Source: Gracilaria vermiculophylla
Lineage: Eukaryota > Rhodophyta > Florideophyceae > Gracilariales > Gracilariaceae
Reading direction: 5' to 3'
DNA: 20,334 nt
Assembly: GCA_019155205.2 (NCBI GenBank)
Contig: JAHNZQ020000079.1
Location: 1,586,021-1,606,354, forward strand
Shown here piece after piece: positions 1 to 9,011 of the stretch. The notes beneath the pieces are model-generated. The model saw only the letters and a program-made list of their open reading frames with translations, was not told where the DNA came from and ran no database searches. The position numbers and the translations under genes were made by a program. The first letter of the stretch is position 1; every line of letters starts with the position of its first letter.

Positions 1-222
1 CCGCCGATCCCCAGGTCGCATCATAGCAGCGCCTGTAGGAGCATTGTCCGCCCAGTGAACCTCCCCCTCCGCTTGGTGTTTGCGGATCCCTTTTAGAATT
101 CCCCCGGCTCGCGACAGCGGATACCGGGGACCACCTTAAGGAATACGCGCCTTTGGAGTCACTAAAAACTCCTAACGGACGTTGTGCTTTACTACCTCGA
201 CAGGAGGGCTGACAGTACCACA
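1..222 (+). mobile_element. LTR copy A, 3' portion of a family LTR (truncated by window edge)
   Basis: This stretch aligns base for base, with few differences, to the last 40% of three other LTR copies in the window (9012-9565, 10309-10861 reversed, 19164-19717). All four end in the block AGTACCACA or a close variant, here at 222. Copy A is closest to copy C, roughly 90% by eye. No TGG-type primer-binding site follows, so A is either a solo LTR or a 3' LTR whose element lies to the left of the window. The base after its end falls inside a Tc1/mariner transposase frame, so A appears to have landed in that gene. Which of solo or 3' LTR applies cannot be decided, because the left flank is missing. 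Confidence 0.85.
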
Positions 223-1044
223 ATAAGAACTGTCATCCATTTTTAAAGCGGTTCACGTCTTGGGAGCGTGCTGGCCAATTCATTACCGTAATACATGCTT
301 CTTTTAGCCAATCTGTCACTACTTTAGATTTGTACACCGGTTAATTATCTCGCTGGAAAACAAAACTTCTTTCGTGTACTATATATCTATAAGCTAGCCT
401 ATAGTTACAAACAACTTTTTGATAGCATGCAAAATCTATATATGTGTGAATAAATGCAATATCTGCTTTCCCATATTTTGATATGCCAGCCCGGACTATT
501 ATAGAACAGCCTCTAGAGTTTCATGTCCCGAATTCAAAGCGTTTCTTTTTTAGATCATGTCAATGAAATTTATAACAATTTGTAACATCCAAGTTGAGTA
601 TTTATTCATCAGAAAAAATAACCGTATCCCATTGATTCGTCTAGTACGCCATGGTTGCATACAAATATATTGTTTTTTTGCTTATGGCTATCTTCTAAAT
701 GGAATGGTTTAATCATTTGTTTACACTTGAACAATTTTTACATTGATTATTTGTCAATTTATTGATTTACAAACATTGAGGATTAAGGGTTTTGCAATTT
801 TTTTGCATGAAACTATTCTTTGACACAGTTTCCGTTTTTTAACTTATTTATCTGCAGGATTGGAAAGGTGTGAACGCCGTGTAAGTGTTTTTGTTCTACA
901 GGTTGCTGGATTTTCTAGTATACGGGGAGTTGTGACTGGATAACGTTTTAAAAGTCTGCTAATTTTCACATATAATTTTCTATAAGCTTTTAGTTGTATG
1001 ATTTCAAGCTGTTTGGAGCGAGAAAGAGGTGAGCGTCGACCCAT
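223..1044 (-). pseudogene. Tc1/mariner transposase remnant 1, cut by LTR A
   Basis: Read on the minus strand from an ATG at 1044, the frame opens MGRRSPLSRSKQLEIIQLK, the N-terminal helix-turn-helix start typical of Tc1-like transposases. With frame changes and stops, family blocks then appear in the right order. A VIFSDE block near 610-635 holds the first catalytic Asp. A KFH-stop-HDLKKK block follows (Trp expected at the stop). Then come RAGISKYGKADIAFI, FQRDN (second catalytic Asp, about 330-345) and MNWPARSQDVN near 250. The catalytic Glu of the NPIEN block reads Lys. In-frame stops replace several expected residues, so the gene is dead. The frame runs straight into the end of LTR copy A at 222/223, and the missing C-terminus would lie beyond the LTR, outside the window. 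The family assignment is strong; the exact ends are approximate. Confidence 0.85.
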
Positions 1045-1148
1045 AACGATGGATGTTGATGATGTAGTGTTATGATTATGAAACGGTTTTTACTTATATG
1101 TTCTGCAAAAGGCGCACTACAGTACTACTTTGGCGCGTTTTTTAGGCG

Positions 1149-1178
1149 TGATATGATTTTGAAACGCACTGTACTACT
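1149..1178. repeat. Candidate terminal inverted repeat of Tc1/mariner remnant 1
   Basis: Upstream of the transposase start lies a 30-base stretch ending in CACTGTACTACT, followed directly by TA (1179-1180), the dinucleotide that Tc1/mariner elements duplicate. A related sequence lies just inside it: ATGATTATGAAACG near 1073 and GCGCACTACAGTACTACT at 1112-1129, against ATGATTTTGAAACG and CACTGTACTACT in the outer copy. This gives a double, tandem-like terminus. The opposite terminus is not in the window, so the call rests on position and on the TA. Confidence 0.4.
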
Positions 1179-1180
1179 TA

Positions 1181-2688
1181 GTTGCTTGCTGGACAAGCTT
1201 GCCATGAACGCTTTTAAATTCCGCGAACCACTGCAACTTTTTTTTTAAAACGCTTGCATTTCTCGTTATTAATTGTAGCTGCCGACGAGCGCATCGGGGG
1301 CCGCGCACGCGTTGGTCGGCGCAGCGGCGAGATCGAGGGGGGAAACGCGCAGATGGCGGCCGTGCTGCATGCTGTGCATGCTGCCTCTCGCGCGCGCGGT
1401 TGTTTGCTCGTGGCGCTTGGGGCTTTGGGTAGGCGCGGCGTGGCGGTGCGCGCTGGATGCACACGGGAAGGCGACATACACGCTGCGGCCGCATTGACGT
1501 TTGTAACCAAAAACAGCCTTCGCCAAAGCAGCACGTGTAAACACGGCCACAATCACGTGCCTACTCCCAACACGCACGATGCAGCGCACAACTTTGGTTG
1601 CCCTCGCCAGCACATGTGCGAATCTCATCTCTTTCTCATCAAATTGCCGCAATCGGTCGCTCTCCGTGCGAATTTTCAAACGCACGGTTGGTGCTCTGCG
1701 CTGACCGACGCGCCACACATGTCACCCCCATCGCCCCGCACACTTGCCAACTTCGCGTCCTTCCATCGCAATCCACGCCATGCGTCTCGCACGCTCTCAC
1801 GCATCGTCCCGTCAATCCTCATCTTCGCGCGCACCAAGTCGCAGCGCACTCGCAAATCCTTCTTCCCATTTCATACAGCCACATAACCAACCTCTTTCAA
1901 CGCCCACGCACGGCTCTGCCCAAAGGCAAGTGACACAAAACCTGCGCCGCCGTTCACCGCTTCAAGTCGTGCAATCGTGCCGAGCCTCCCATCAATCGCC
2001 GTGTTCAACTCCCAATGACGTGCTCAAAGCGTTTTCTGTTTTGCTCCTCTTTTCATTAAAGCAAAGTGCAAACAGTTCAACCCAACCACGCGATCCAGTC
2101 GTGCACACGCTCAAACCACAAATCTATCAACAGTTTGCGCAAATCCGCACAGCTAAAGAGTTGCTTCCATGTGTTCCACATGCACAAAAATTCGATGTCC
2201 ACCCAAATTGGGCCGCGCACTGAGCCACCTGTACACATCACCAACGTGCGTACACGTGCGGCACACAGCGCGTCGTCGGTACGCACTTGATCACCATCAA
2301 TACGTTGATATCAAAACGCGTCATGTGTAGTGCAGTACGTTACTTCATGCTTGGTGCAGCGTATTAGATGCCCGTAAGCAACCACGTGCCAATAATCAAA
2401 CTAGTTTCTCACCGCATCTCGTGCTCACCCTGGTCGGCGACGCCGGTACGAGTACTCAGCGATTCTACAAACTACAAACGCTCTTCGTAAACGATTCGGA
2501 GTGCAGAGCCAGCATTTTCACATCTCACATCTGGCAAAGCACTGCGCGCGCGCGCCGCACTTTCCGCCCGCCGACGCCGCACTCGTCCGTCGCAGCACGC
2601 CGTTCGCCATTCGAGGCACTCATGTTCGTGCACTCCAAGCCAAACCACTCACGCATGCAGCGGCGCCTGAGTGCGCTCATTAATCTCC
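1181..2688. other. Gene-free stretch with strong C-over-G strand bias
   Basis: No recognisable protein family is encoded on either strand. From about 1490 to 2680 the plus strand is rich in C and poor in G, with many CGCACAC-like and GCGCGC runs. That keeps several frames open by chance; the longest plus frame is 1254-1886. The encoded peptides are low-complexity and rich in His, Ser, Arg and Pro, and two overlapping frames look equally plausible, which argues against coding. The stretch lies downstream of the minus-strand Sel1 gene. It could hold regulatory or untranslated sequence, but nothing specific can be supported. Confidence 0.5.
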
Positions 2689-2694
2689 TTTATT
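2689..2694 (-). terminator. Candidate poly(A) signal overlapping the Sel1 gene stop
   Basis: On the minus strand the end of the gene reads GAATAAAG, so an AATAAA hexamer overlaps the TAA stop codon. This is only a motif match. If it were used, the 3' untranslated region would be very short. Confidence 0.3.
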
Positions 2695-4530
2695 CCCCGC
2701 TGTCCCCCGAAGACTGCTGCGCTTCGCCACTACTTATCAGCTGTCTCAGCCGCTCTCTGGCGCCTTCGTGATTTCCTTCTCGCGCGGAGCGCTCAAAAAG
2801 CTGCTTTGCCCGCTCCACATCCACGCTCACGTCTTGCGCTCCCTCCTCGAGCAGCAGCCCAAGCTGATGCATGGCCCAGGCATCGTCGTGACTATCGATC
2901 GCTCTTTTATACAGCTCCACGGCTCGTGCTGCATTTGCTGATACTCCTGCTGCCCCTCGTGATAACAAAAACCCCAAGTTGGTCATCGCCACAACATGAC
3001 GGCCCTCCTCAATCGCTCTTTCATACAGCTCCTTGGCTCGTGCTGCATATGCTGCTACTCCTGGTGCCCCATGTTGAAACATCCAGCCCAAGTTGGTCAT
3101 CGCAGTAACATGACGGCTCTCCTCAATAGCTCTTTCATACAGATTCACGGCTCGTGCTGCATTTGCTGCTACTCCTGGTGCCCCATGTTGAAAGATCCAG
3201 CCCATGTTGTTCATGGCACGAACATGACGGCCCTCCTCGATCGCTCTTTCATACAGCTCCACGGCTCGTGCTGCATTTGCAGATACTCCTGCTGCCCCTC
3301 ATGATAACAAAAACCCCCAGTTGGTCATCGCCACAACATGACGGCCCTCCTCGATCGCTCTTTCATACAGCTCCACGGCTCGTGCTGCATTTGGTGCGAC
3401 TCCTGGTGCCCCATATTGAAATATCCAGCCAAAGTTAGTCATGGCACGGACATGACGGCCCTCCGCGATCGCTCTTTCATACAGCTCCACGGCTCGTGCT
3501 CTATTTGCTGCTACTCCTGGTGGTCCTTCGTGTAACAACAACCCCAAGTTTAACATCGCATCAACATGACGGCCCTCCCCGATCGCTCTTTCATACAGCT
3601 GCACGGCTCGTGCTGCATTTGCTGCTACACCTGGTGCCCCTTTTCTTAACAACCGCGCCAGGTTGTACATCGCATCAACATCACGGCCCTTCCTGATCGC
3701 ACTTTCAAACAGCTCCACGGCTCGTGCTGCATTTGCTGCTACTCTTGGTGCCCCTTTTATTAACAACAACCCCAAGTTGAACATCGCATCAACATGATGG
3801 CCCTCCTCAATGGCTCTTTCATACAGCTCCACGGTTCGTGCTGCATTTGTTACTACTCCTGGTGCCCCTTTTTTCAACAACTGCGCCAAGTTGTACATCG
3901 CATCAACATCACGGCCCTCCTCAATGGCTCTTTCATACAACTCCACGGCTCGTGTTGCATTTGCTGCTACTCTTGGTGCCCCTTTTTTTTAACAACTGCG
4001 CCAAGTTAATCATCAAATAAACATGATGGCCCTCCTCGATTGCTCTTTCATACAGCTCCACGGCTCGTACTGCATTTGCTGCTACTCCAGGTGCCCCTTC
4101 TTTCAACAACCGCGCCAAGTTGACCATCGCAGGAACGAGATTGCCCTCCTGCATTGCTCTTTCATACATCTCCACGGCCCGTGCTGCATTTGCTGCTACT
4201 CCTGGTGCCCCTTTTGTTAACAGCAACGCCAAGTTCTTCATCGCATCCGCATGACAGCCCTCCTCGATTTCTCTTTCATATTGCTCAGCAGCTCGTGCAG
4301 CATTTGCTGCTACTCCGGGCGCCCCTTCTTCTAATAACAGCATGACGGCCGTCCCTAATTGTTTCTCGTTTAATATCTCTGCCCGCTTGACATCTGAATT
4401 GTCTATGCTTAAGTATGAGATTATCATGTCATCCTCGAGCAAGAATAGCGACAGCATCCTTCAGCCTCTCACTCGTACGGGGCTCCGGCGACGCGGCACC
4501 AGATCCGCTGTCTTTTTCGCGCGTTGCCAT
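2690..4530 (-). pseudogene. Sel1-like repeat protein gene with two frameshifts and one stop
   Basis: The minus strand encodes about 13-14 tandem copies of a 38-residue unit of the form AVELYERAIEEGRHVDAMxNLxxLLxxGAPGVAANAAR. This is the Sel1-like (SLR, TPR-related) helix-pair repeat, a fold that usually forms a superhelical protein-binding scaffold; the partner here is unknown. A plausible start is the ATG at 4530 (MATREKDSGSGAASPEPRTS). That frame must shift by one near 4420-4440 to reach the repeats. Alternatively, translation starts at the ATG at 4457, already in the repeat frame. A run of eight A's (3983-3990 on the plus strand as T's) shifts the frame again; the sister repeat with QLLKKGAP shows one A too many. 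A TGA at 3299-3301 replaces the CGA found at the same point of the near-identical repeat three units on. The frame ends with TAA at 2690-2692 after SSGDSGE. The intact product would be about 610 residues. Otherwise the repeats are well conserved, so the damage looks recent or could partly be sequencing error. Confidence 0.85.
2895..3351 (-). repeat. Higher-order duplication inside the Sel1 repeat array
   Basis: Bases 2895-3009 and 3237-3351 are nearly identical. They encode the two units with GFLLS and GAAGVSANAAR. Their spacing is 342 bases, exactly three 114-base repeat units. The neighbouring units with GWIFQ or GWMFQ recur alongside them. The array has therefore grown by duplication of multi-unit blocks as well as single units. 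The C to T change that makes the TGA stop lies in only one of the two copies, so it arose after the duplication. Confidence 0.7.
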
Positions 4531-5679
4531 TGGCGCAGCTCGTTGGTGCGCACCGAGACAACAGCAATGCTGGCGCGCTAATCCGACAGAAGCTGGAGCA
4601 GCGTCATGCCAGAGTCACAGTTTTCGCCAGTCCGATTGTGTCCATGTGGACTTCCCCCAGCTGTAAACATTTGTGTCGCAATTACAGCCTTTTCGGATGG
4701 GCCGTGTTAATCACAATAATAGGCGTTGTGGAATGCTGCGGGTTAGTCGGTATACTCAAAAGGCTATTTCCAGACCGCTTGTGAAACCTCTTTAATCCAC
4801 AACGTTTTTAACGAGTTTCAGAAAAAGGTGCAAAAATACAGTGCGTTTCTAAAGAGGAGGACATTGCAAAAAAGGGTGCCAAAAAAACAATATTGCTTTT
4901 TATAGCCATGGTTCTACGTGAACGCGTTCAACACGGTGTCCCAAAAACCCCTTTTTCGCCAAAATGAGAGCAGATTTTCCAGCTTTAATATGCAGTACAG
5001 AAACTGTCCGGCATCGACGATCAAGTCAGAACTTCAAAAAAACTAAAAACCTGACCGCAGATCGTATTTTCTAAAATCCAAAAAGAGGTCACTCGAATAG
5101 ATGTGAAGTGATCGCCGGTTTGTCATTTTGATCTGCCCGGCGCTTTGCCATCGAATCGAGGGTGAAGTAAAGCTGTGTAAGCAGCTCTGTGGAAGACCTC
5201 ACAGTGTACGTCGGGTTGCTGGTGCACGTGTACACCAGTAAATCGTTTTTCGGGCCAATGTAAGACGACCTTTGTCAAAATTTGCCTCTGGTCCAAGTTT
5301 TCAACCTTTTTGCTCCAAAAACTGAAGGTTGTTGACGCTTACACTTCAGCTACGATTCTGCGTTTCGATACACATACGTTACTGTACTTTACTTCATATG
5401 CATTGAACGCGCACTGAAGGTCATCTTCCCCTCGGGAACTATTCACAGCGCCCAAACGTAATTGGATGATTTGTCACCGTCGACCGCTTCCGCTCTGCCG
5501 GAAACGCACGAGTACTTACCTTGAAAATGTAGTCCCTAGTTTGTCTCTTCAGCGCAAGCATCTTACACACTATAATACAAATCACACATTAGTGGTGCCG
5601 GCACACTGTTCGTCGACAGTGGTGATTCTCTAAAATCTACTTTGTCTGCTTGGACAATTGCATCCCACTGTTCCAACGG
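4531..5679. other. Intergenic region, no gene seen
   Basis: This 1.1 kb lies between the divergent Sel1 gene (minus) and the secreted-protein gene (plus), so it should hold both promoters. No family, RNA gene or clear repeat is visible. A plus frame near 4644-4784 could encode about 46 residues with one hydrophobic stretch, but it has no other support. TATAATACAAA at 5571-5581, about 100 bases before the plus-strand ATG, is a possible TATA-like element and only a weak match. Confidence 0.5.
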
Positions 5680-6173
5680 ATGAAAATGACAATGGAATCC
5701 CATCTCCGTCCCTCATCTCGCCTTACTGTTTACACGCTGCTCCTTCTTTGCACCCTCTGGAGCTTTTCCACAGCCACAGTCACTCCAAGACGACACGTAC
5801 TAAGGCGCACACGAAACGAAACCATAGTTGACCCCCTCAATGTTTCACTCAACAACGACCGTGATCTTTCTGACGGCGACAAGGACTTTTTTTTCGATGG
5901 TACAGTTCACATATCTTCTCTAATCACATCCGCTGAAAGTGCTTTCATATCTGACTCTCTCTGTTTTTGAATTTTTTAAGACGAAAATGAGGAGGGAGCT
6001 GCACTTCCGATTTGTACAACGTCAAAGAATGGAACTCACACTTGCGACACCAAAGTGTGTCAGGAGTATGTCAGCACGTATATTCCCAATGTTGTTGGAG
6101 GAATGTCCTGTACATGTCAATGTTGCAATGGCGTAAGTTGTCTCTTCACCTTAAAGCATAATTTTCTCCAGTT

Positions 6174-6209
<36 letters not shown>

Positions 6210-6976
6210 AACTATTCTGCTCTTCTATGACGACACTGGGACGTACGTAGCAAACAGCAACTTGCTCTGAAACTTTGACATCGATAGGTCTCAAGTATGG
6301 CTGTGTTTGCGTCGGGGAAGAGTCTGAAGTTTCAGCAGAGTTTGAAGTTTCAGAAGAGTCTCAAGACCTGGAACAGTCTGAAGATCTAGAACAGTCTGAA
6401 GATTCAGAAACGTCCATCGACGAGCCTGGAAGTTCAGTTACAAACAGCCCCCAAACTCTCGCCCCCTCAGTGCCCGACTGTGTTGAAACTGTGTGGATTA
6501 AGCAGCATGGATTGCACCAAGGCATTCTTCGTGAGAGGACCGCGTCGAAAGTGGTATGCATTTCAGGTCTTCCTTGCGCGACTGCTGGCCATTTACTGCG
6601 CGAATGCGCACCGCATCGGTCCTCATGCCGACTGCGCACGTACCAGGAGGTGTGCAGCGATAGAAAAGACTGCACTGCAGGTTTCTGTGAAGTATCGCGT
6701 CTAAGAAACGCATTTGACTGGAGCATGGTGCGTGTTGACAATGCAGATGGAAGCTCCATAACGCTGACCAGCCTCAGTGTACGGCCGGAAAGTGGAAAGC
6801 TCTCGATATCACGCGCAATTGCATATGGGGCAGACTGGCTCAACAGCAGAGGTAAGGGGGTGCTTTCGGATGGTGTAGTGGTGGCGCTATTGCGACTTGG
6901 AGCGCTGGGTGAGGTTGTGGCCCGTTCATTCGCTGCGAAAAGTATGCTGCTCTCTGTCCCGGATGGGGCTTTCTAA
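5680..6976 (+). CDS. Predicted secreted cysteine-rich protein, three exons, unrecognised family
   Basis: Exons 5680-5899, 5981-6132 and 6296-6976 join to a 350-residue frame. The start is the first of three close in-frame ATGs. Residues 1-32 look like a signal peptide (hydrophobic core VYTLLLLCTLWSFSTA). Basic pairs follow near 37-45. N-glycosylation sequons are seen at Asn46, 54 and 90. Residues 85-129 hold nine Cys (85, 95, 100, 117, 119, 121, 122, 127, 129), and the second intron falls between CQCCNG and YGCVCVG. An acidic Ser/Glu/Gln linker (about 132-167) has short repeats of the EQSED type. A second cluster of eight Cys lies at 186-255, including the stretch VCISGLPCATAGHLLR. The C-terminal 95 residues have few Cys and one hydrophobic segment (DGVVVALLRLGAL). 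The coherent Cys pattern across splice junctions supports a real gene. I do not recognise the family. PCATAGH recalls the T-x-x-H block of Hint (hedgehog/intein) domains, which is speculation. The product is probably extracellular or on the cell surface. Confidence 0.7.
5900..5980 (+). other. Intron 1 of the secreted Cys-rich protein gene
   Basis: GTACAG donor after GATG and TTTTTTAAG acceptor, 81 bases. A CTGAC branch-like site lies at 5951 with a pyrimidine tract after it. Removing it joins a split Asp codon (g|ac) and opens the frame into exon 2; unspliced, the first frame ends at 5970. Confidence 0.7.
6133..6295 (+). other. Intron 2 of the secreted Cys-rich protein gene
   Basis: Strong donor GTAAGT after AATGGC, then a long CT tract, a CTAAC branch-like site near 6208 and the acceptor CTCAAG ending at 6295. 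Only this acceptor keeps the frame (NG|YGCVCVG). An AG eight bases earlier (6286-6287) would shift it. The two AGs could give alternative splicing, the upstream one making an early stop. Confidence 0.65.
6179..6206 (+). repeat. (CT)14 microsatellite in intron 2
   Basis: Fourteen uninterrupted CT units serve as an unusually long pyrimidine tract before the branch-like site and acceptor of intron 2. Length changes here would not alter the protein, but they could affect splicing. Confidence 0.95.
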
Positions 6977-7341
6977 TCCCCCGAGTGAATCACTTATATT
7001 TGTTGAAATGACATTTATGATGTATTTCTTCAAGAATGTAGTTCAATTCAAGAAAGCATTTTATGGAATGTAGTGATTTAGTAATTAAACACAAAAGTGC
7101 CAAAGTTGTCCTTCGTTCTTCTCAAAAACCAAGGTTCTCTTGTTTTTTCATTTTACCGATACCTTAGACTATACGCAATCACCTCATCGTTTTGGTGGTC
7201 CTCCATCAAGCACAGAGCTCTCAGAAAAATGTTCCCACTTTCTGAGAAAGCATGCGCAGCCGCCTTTGAACCGTCTTGCTGTTTCTGCGCAGTTTATACA
7301 GTGCAACAGAGGACCCAACACGTAAAGTCTGTTTCAATAGT
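6977..7341. other. 3' flank of the secreted-protein gene, no further gene
   Basis: AT-rich sequence after the TAA stop. ATTAAA at 7084-7089 is a possible variant poly(A) signal. The open frames near 7097-7345 encode no recognisable protein and are judged accidental. Confidence 0.45.
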
Positions 7342-7482
7342 ATAGGACACCTGTCATTTTGATGCAAATGATCAATTTTAGCACTGTAGGACTATGTAAA
7401 CCAGTTTTTGAAAAATGTTAAGTTCAAAAATCTTTTAAAAATGATAGGACACTTCACTTAAAACGGTCATTTTCTTTTGATC
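7342..7482. repeat. Two direct copies of a Tc1/mariner-type terminus
   Basis: ATAGGACAC occurs at about 7342 and again at 7444. Each is followed by a similar run: TGTCATTTTGAT, GATCAATTTT and GCAC in the first; GGTCATTTTCTTTTGATCAAT, GATTTTTGCAC in the second. The second lies immediately beyond the C-terminal codons of transposase remnant 2, where its 3' terminal inverted repeat is expected. The first looks like a second terminus of the same kind, in the same orientation, about 100 bases out. No reverse-oriented partner (GTGTCCTAT) was found to the right. Confidence 0.5.
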
Positions 7483-8090
7483 AATAATTGATTTTTGCAC
7501 CATTTTGCTAGATTACATTATTATAACGCTTCGGCATTGAACCTATGTAAGAATCGATAGTTGAACTACTGACAGTTTTCCATCGATTTTCAATACAAGT
7601 TTTTGAATCAGAAACTGTATTTAACTGCCTGCCATTGCCATGAACAATCCTAGCCAATAAACCCCGGACATTTTCAATAGGGTTTACATATGTCAATCGC
7701 GCTGGCCACTGCTTGACATTCATGCCAAGCTCAGGCACACATTCTTTCATGGACGTAGAAGTATGTGCTGCTGCGTTATACTTCTGAAAAATAATTTTGC
7801 TTATATGTAAGCAACATGCAAATGGTAAGCAAATAGTTATTTAGAACATTTTGATAACCTTTCGAATTCATGATACCCTCAATAAATGTAATATCAGTAG
7901 TATCTTTTGTAGTTAATCCAGCCTCCACCATAACAGAAGCTTTACCTTAATTCCTGGATGTAAAAGCTTTTTATATTTTCTCAGACCATGCCAATAATAT
8001 TTAAAGCAATTTTGTTCGTCTAAATGGAATTTCTTCCCATTTGAGAGTATTGTATAGCAACGCCCGGTATCGAAGAATTTCGTGGCTTTG
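7481..8090 (-). pseudogene. Tc1/mariner transposase remnant 2
   Basis: The minus strand shows Tc1/mariner blocks in order from 8090 down: LSNGKKFHLDEQNCFKYYWH with GLRK (expected SDEKKF), then in a shifted frame SVMVEAGLTTKDTTDITFIE with GIMNSKGYQNVL, then FQKYNAAAHTS, then QWPARLTYVNPIENVRGLL and a C-terminal SMPKRYNNVI. The first catalytic Asp reads Asn and the second reads Tyr. The Glu of NPIEN is kept. A stop at 7508 cuts off the last few residues of the usual C-terminus. Two or more frame changes separate the blocks. The N-terminal DNA-binding part is not clear; minus frames up to about 8240 may hold it. This copy differs enough from remnant 1 to be a separate lineage. Confidence 0.85.
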
Positions 8091-9011
8091 GTTCATAACC
8101 CCATTGGGGACTGGTACAGTATTTTATGATAGTATTGGCGCCGCATGGTGCGTATGGTACACGTGGACGACATAATGATTGCTAGAGGTGTGCCACGAAT
8201 TGTGGGAATTTTACATATCTTTAGAACCCAATTTTGGGATGTATGACACTGTGCACTGCACAGCGTGGCAGTACTTGGCGCACCGGCCCCGCGGCCGGCG
8301 CGCACAGAAAAGTTCTCCACCAAGGGTCTTGGTCCTAAGCTTCTACGCCTTCGGACGCTCTCTACTTCTCATCGGAGGGATTGCCCGTTGCACACGGTAG
8401 CTTAGCCGCCTTGCGTGTTATAGAACCCAACTTTTGGAGTGTTTCTATGGTTCTCGCGTTCGTCCTCGTACGAGGTACATTTCACAGGATCTCCGGATAA
8501 ATCTACGACCCTTTCCTTTTCCTCTTTTGCCCCATGGCACCGCCAGGCTCGCGCGACCCGCTACCACACCAGGCCCGGGTTCCCCGCTAGCTGGGCTCGT
8601 ACCTCGCTAGAGGATTGCACCGGGTTCACCGGTTCTCCACTTTACGCCCTCTGCGCTAGTCGCGAAGGTGACGCCCTGGTTTACACCCGGCTAGTTATGC
8701 CTCACTTGAGGGTGCTCTGTTCGCTGCGCCGCCTCATAGAGAGGGAGGTTCCGAACGCCTTCGTGATCGTTTCCCCTTTGGGGCATTGCACTACAAGTAT
8801 AACCTCTTTCCATTCATCTTTCAAGCCATCCATCTGAGCATATAATGCAACGCGATTTGCTTTATGGTGGTCCCGCGAGACGAATGTTTTCTTCATTTTC
8901 ACTAACTGATATAAATTTGTTAGCTTGATTGCTCGCCAAATCATTGTTTTTAAGATTTTTTCAGGCGATATTTTTGCAGTTTTCGTTCACGTAGCACTTC
9001 CTCGCGCTAGT
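8091..9011. other. Unrecognised, partly GC-rich segment
   Basis: Between transposase remnant 2 and LTR B. The part from about 8260 to 8800 is richer in G+C than its surroundings and has open frames on both strands (8439-8837 plus, 8702-8944 minus), none with recognisable motifs. TAGAACCCAA with a similar tail occurs at 8222 and again near 8421. A perfect 7-base inverted repeat (CTGTGCA, one-base spacer, TGCACAG) is at 8249-8263. This may be another inserted, decayed element, but no family can be assigned. Confidence 0.4.

Noticed and set aside
1254..1886. Plus frame of 210 codons
   Set aside because: Low-complexity His/Ser/Arg composition in a strongly biased tract, with overlapping open frames on both strands. 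No motif, so it is judged an accident of composition.
2996..4220. Many plus frames over the repeat array rich in Cys, Leu and Ser
   Set aside because: They are the antisense of the 114-base Sel1 units. The minus strand carries the known repeat consensus.
2690..4400. Regularly spaced repeats as a possible CRISPR array
   Set aside because: The 114-base units are contiguous and coding, with no spacers, in a eukaryotic setting.
4524..4784. Plus frame with a C-terminal hydrophobic segment
   Set aside because: It begins with TTG and overlaps the start of the Sel1 gene. The first ATG leaves only 46 residues, with no other support.
8439..8837. Plus frame of 132 codons in the GC-rich segment
   Set aside because: No family motif, and the opposite strand is equally open in part. 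Not called as a gene.
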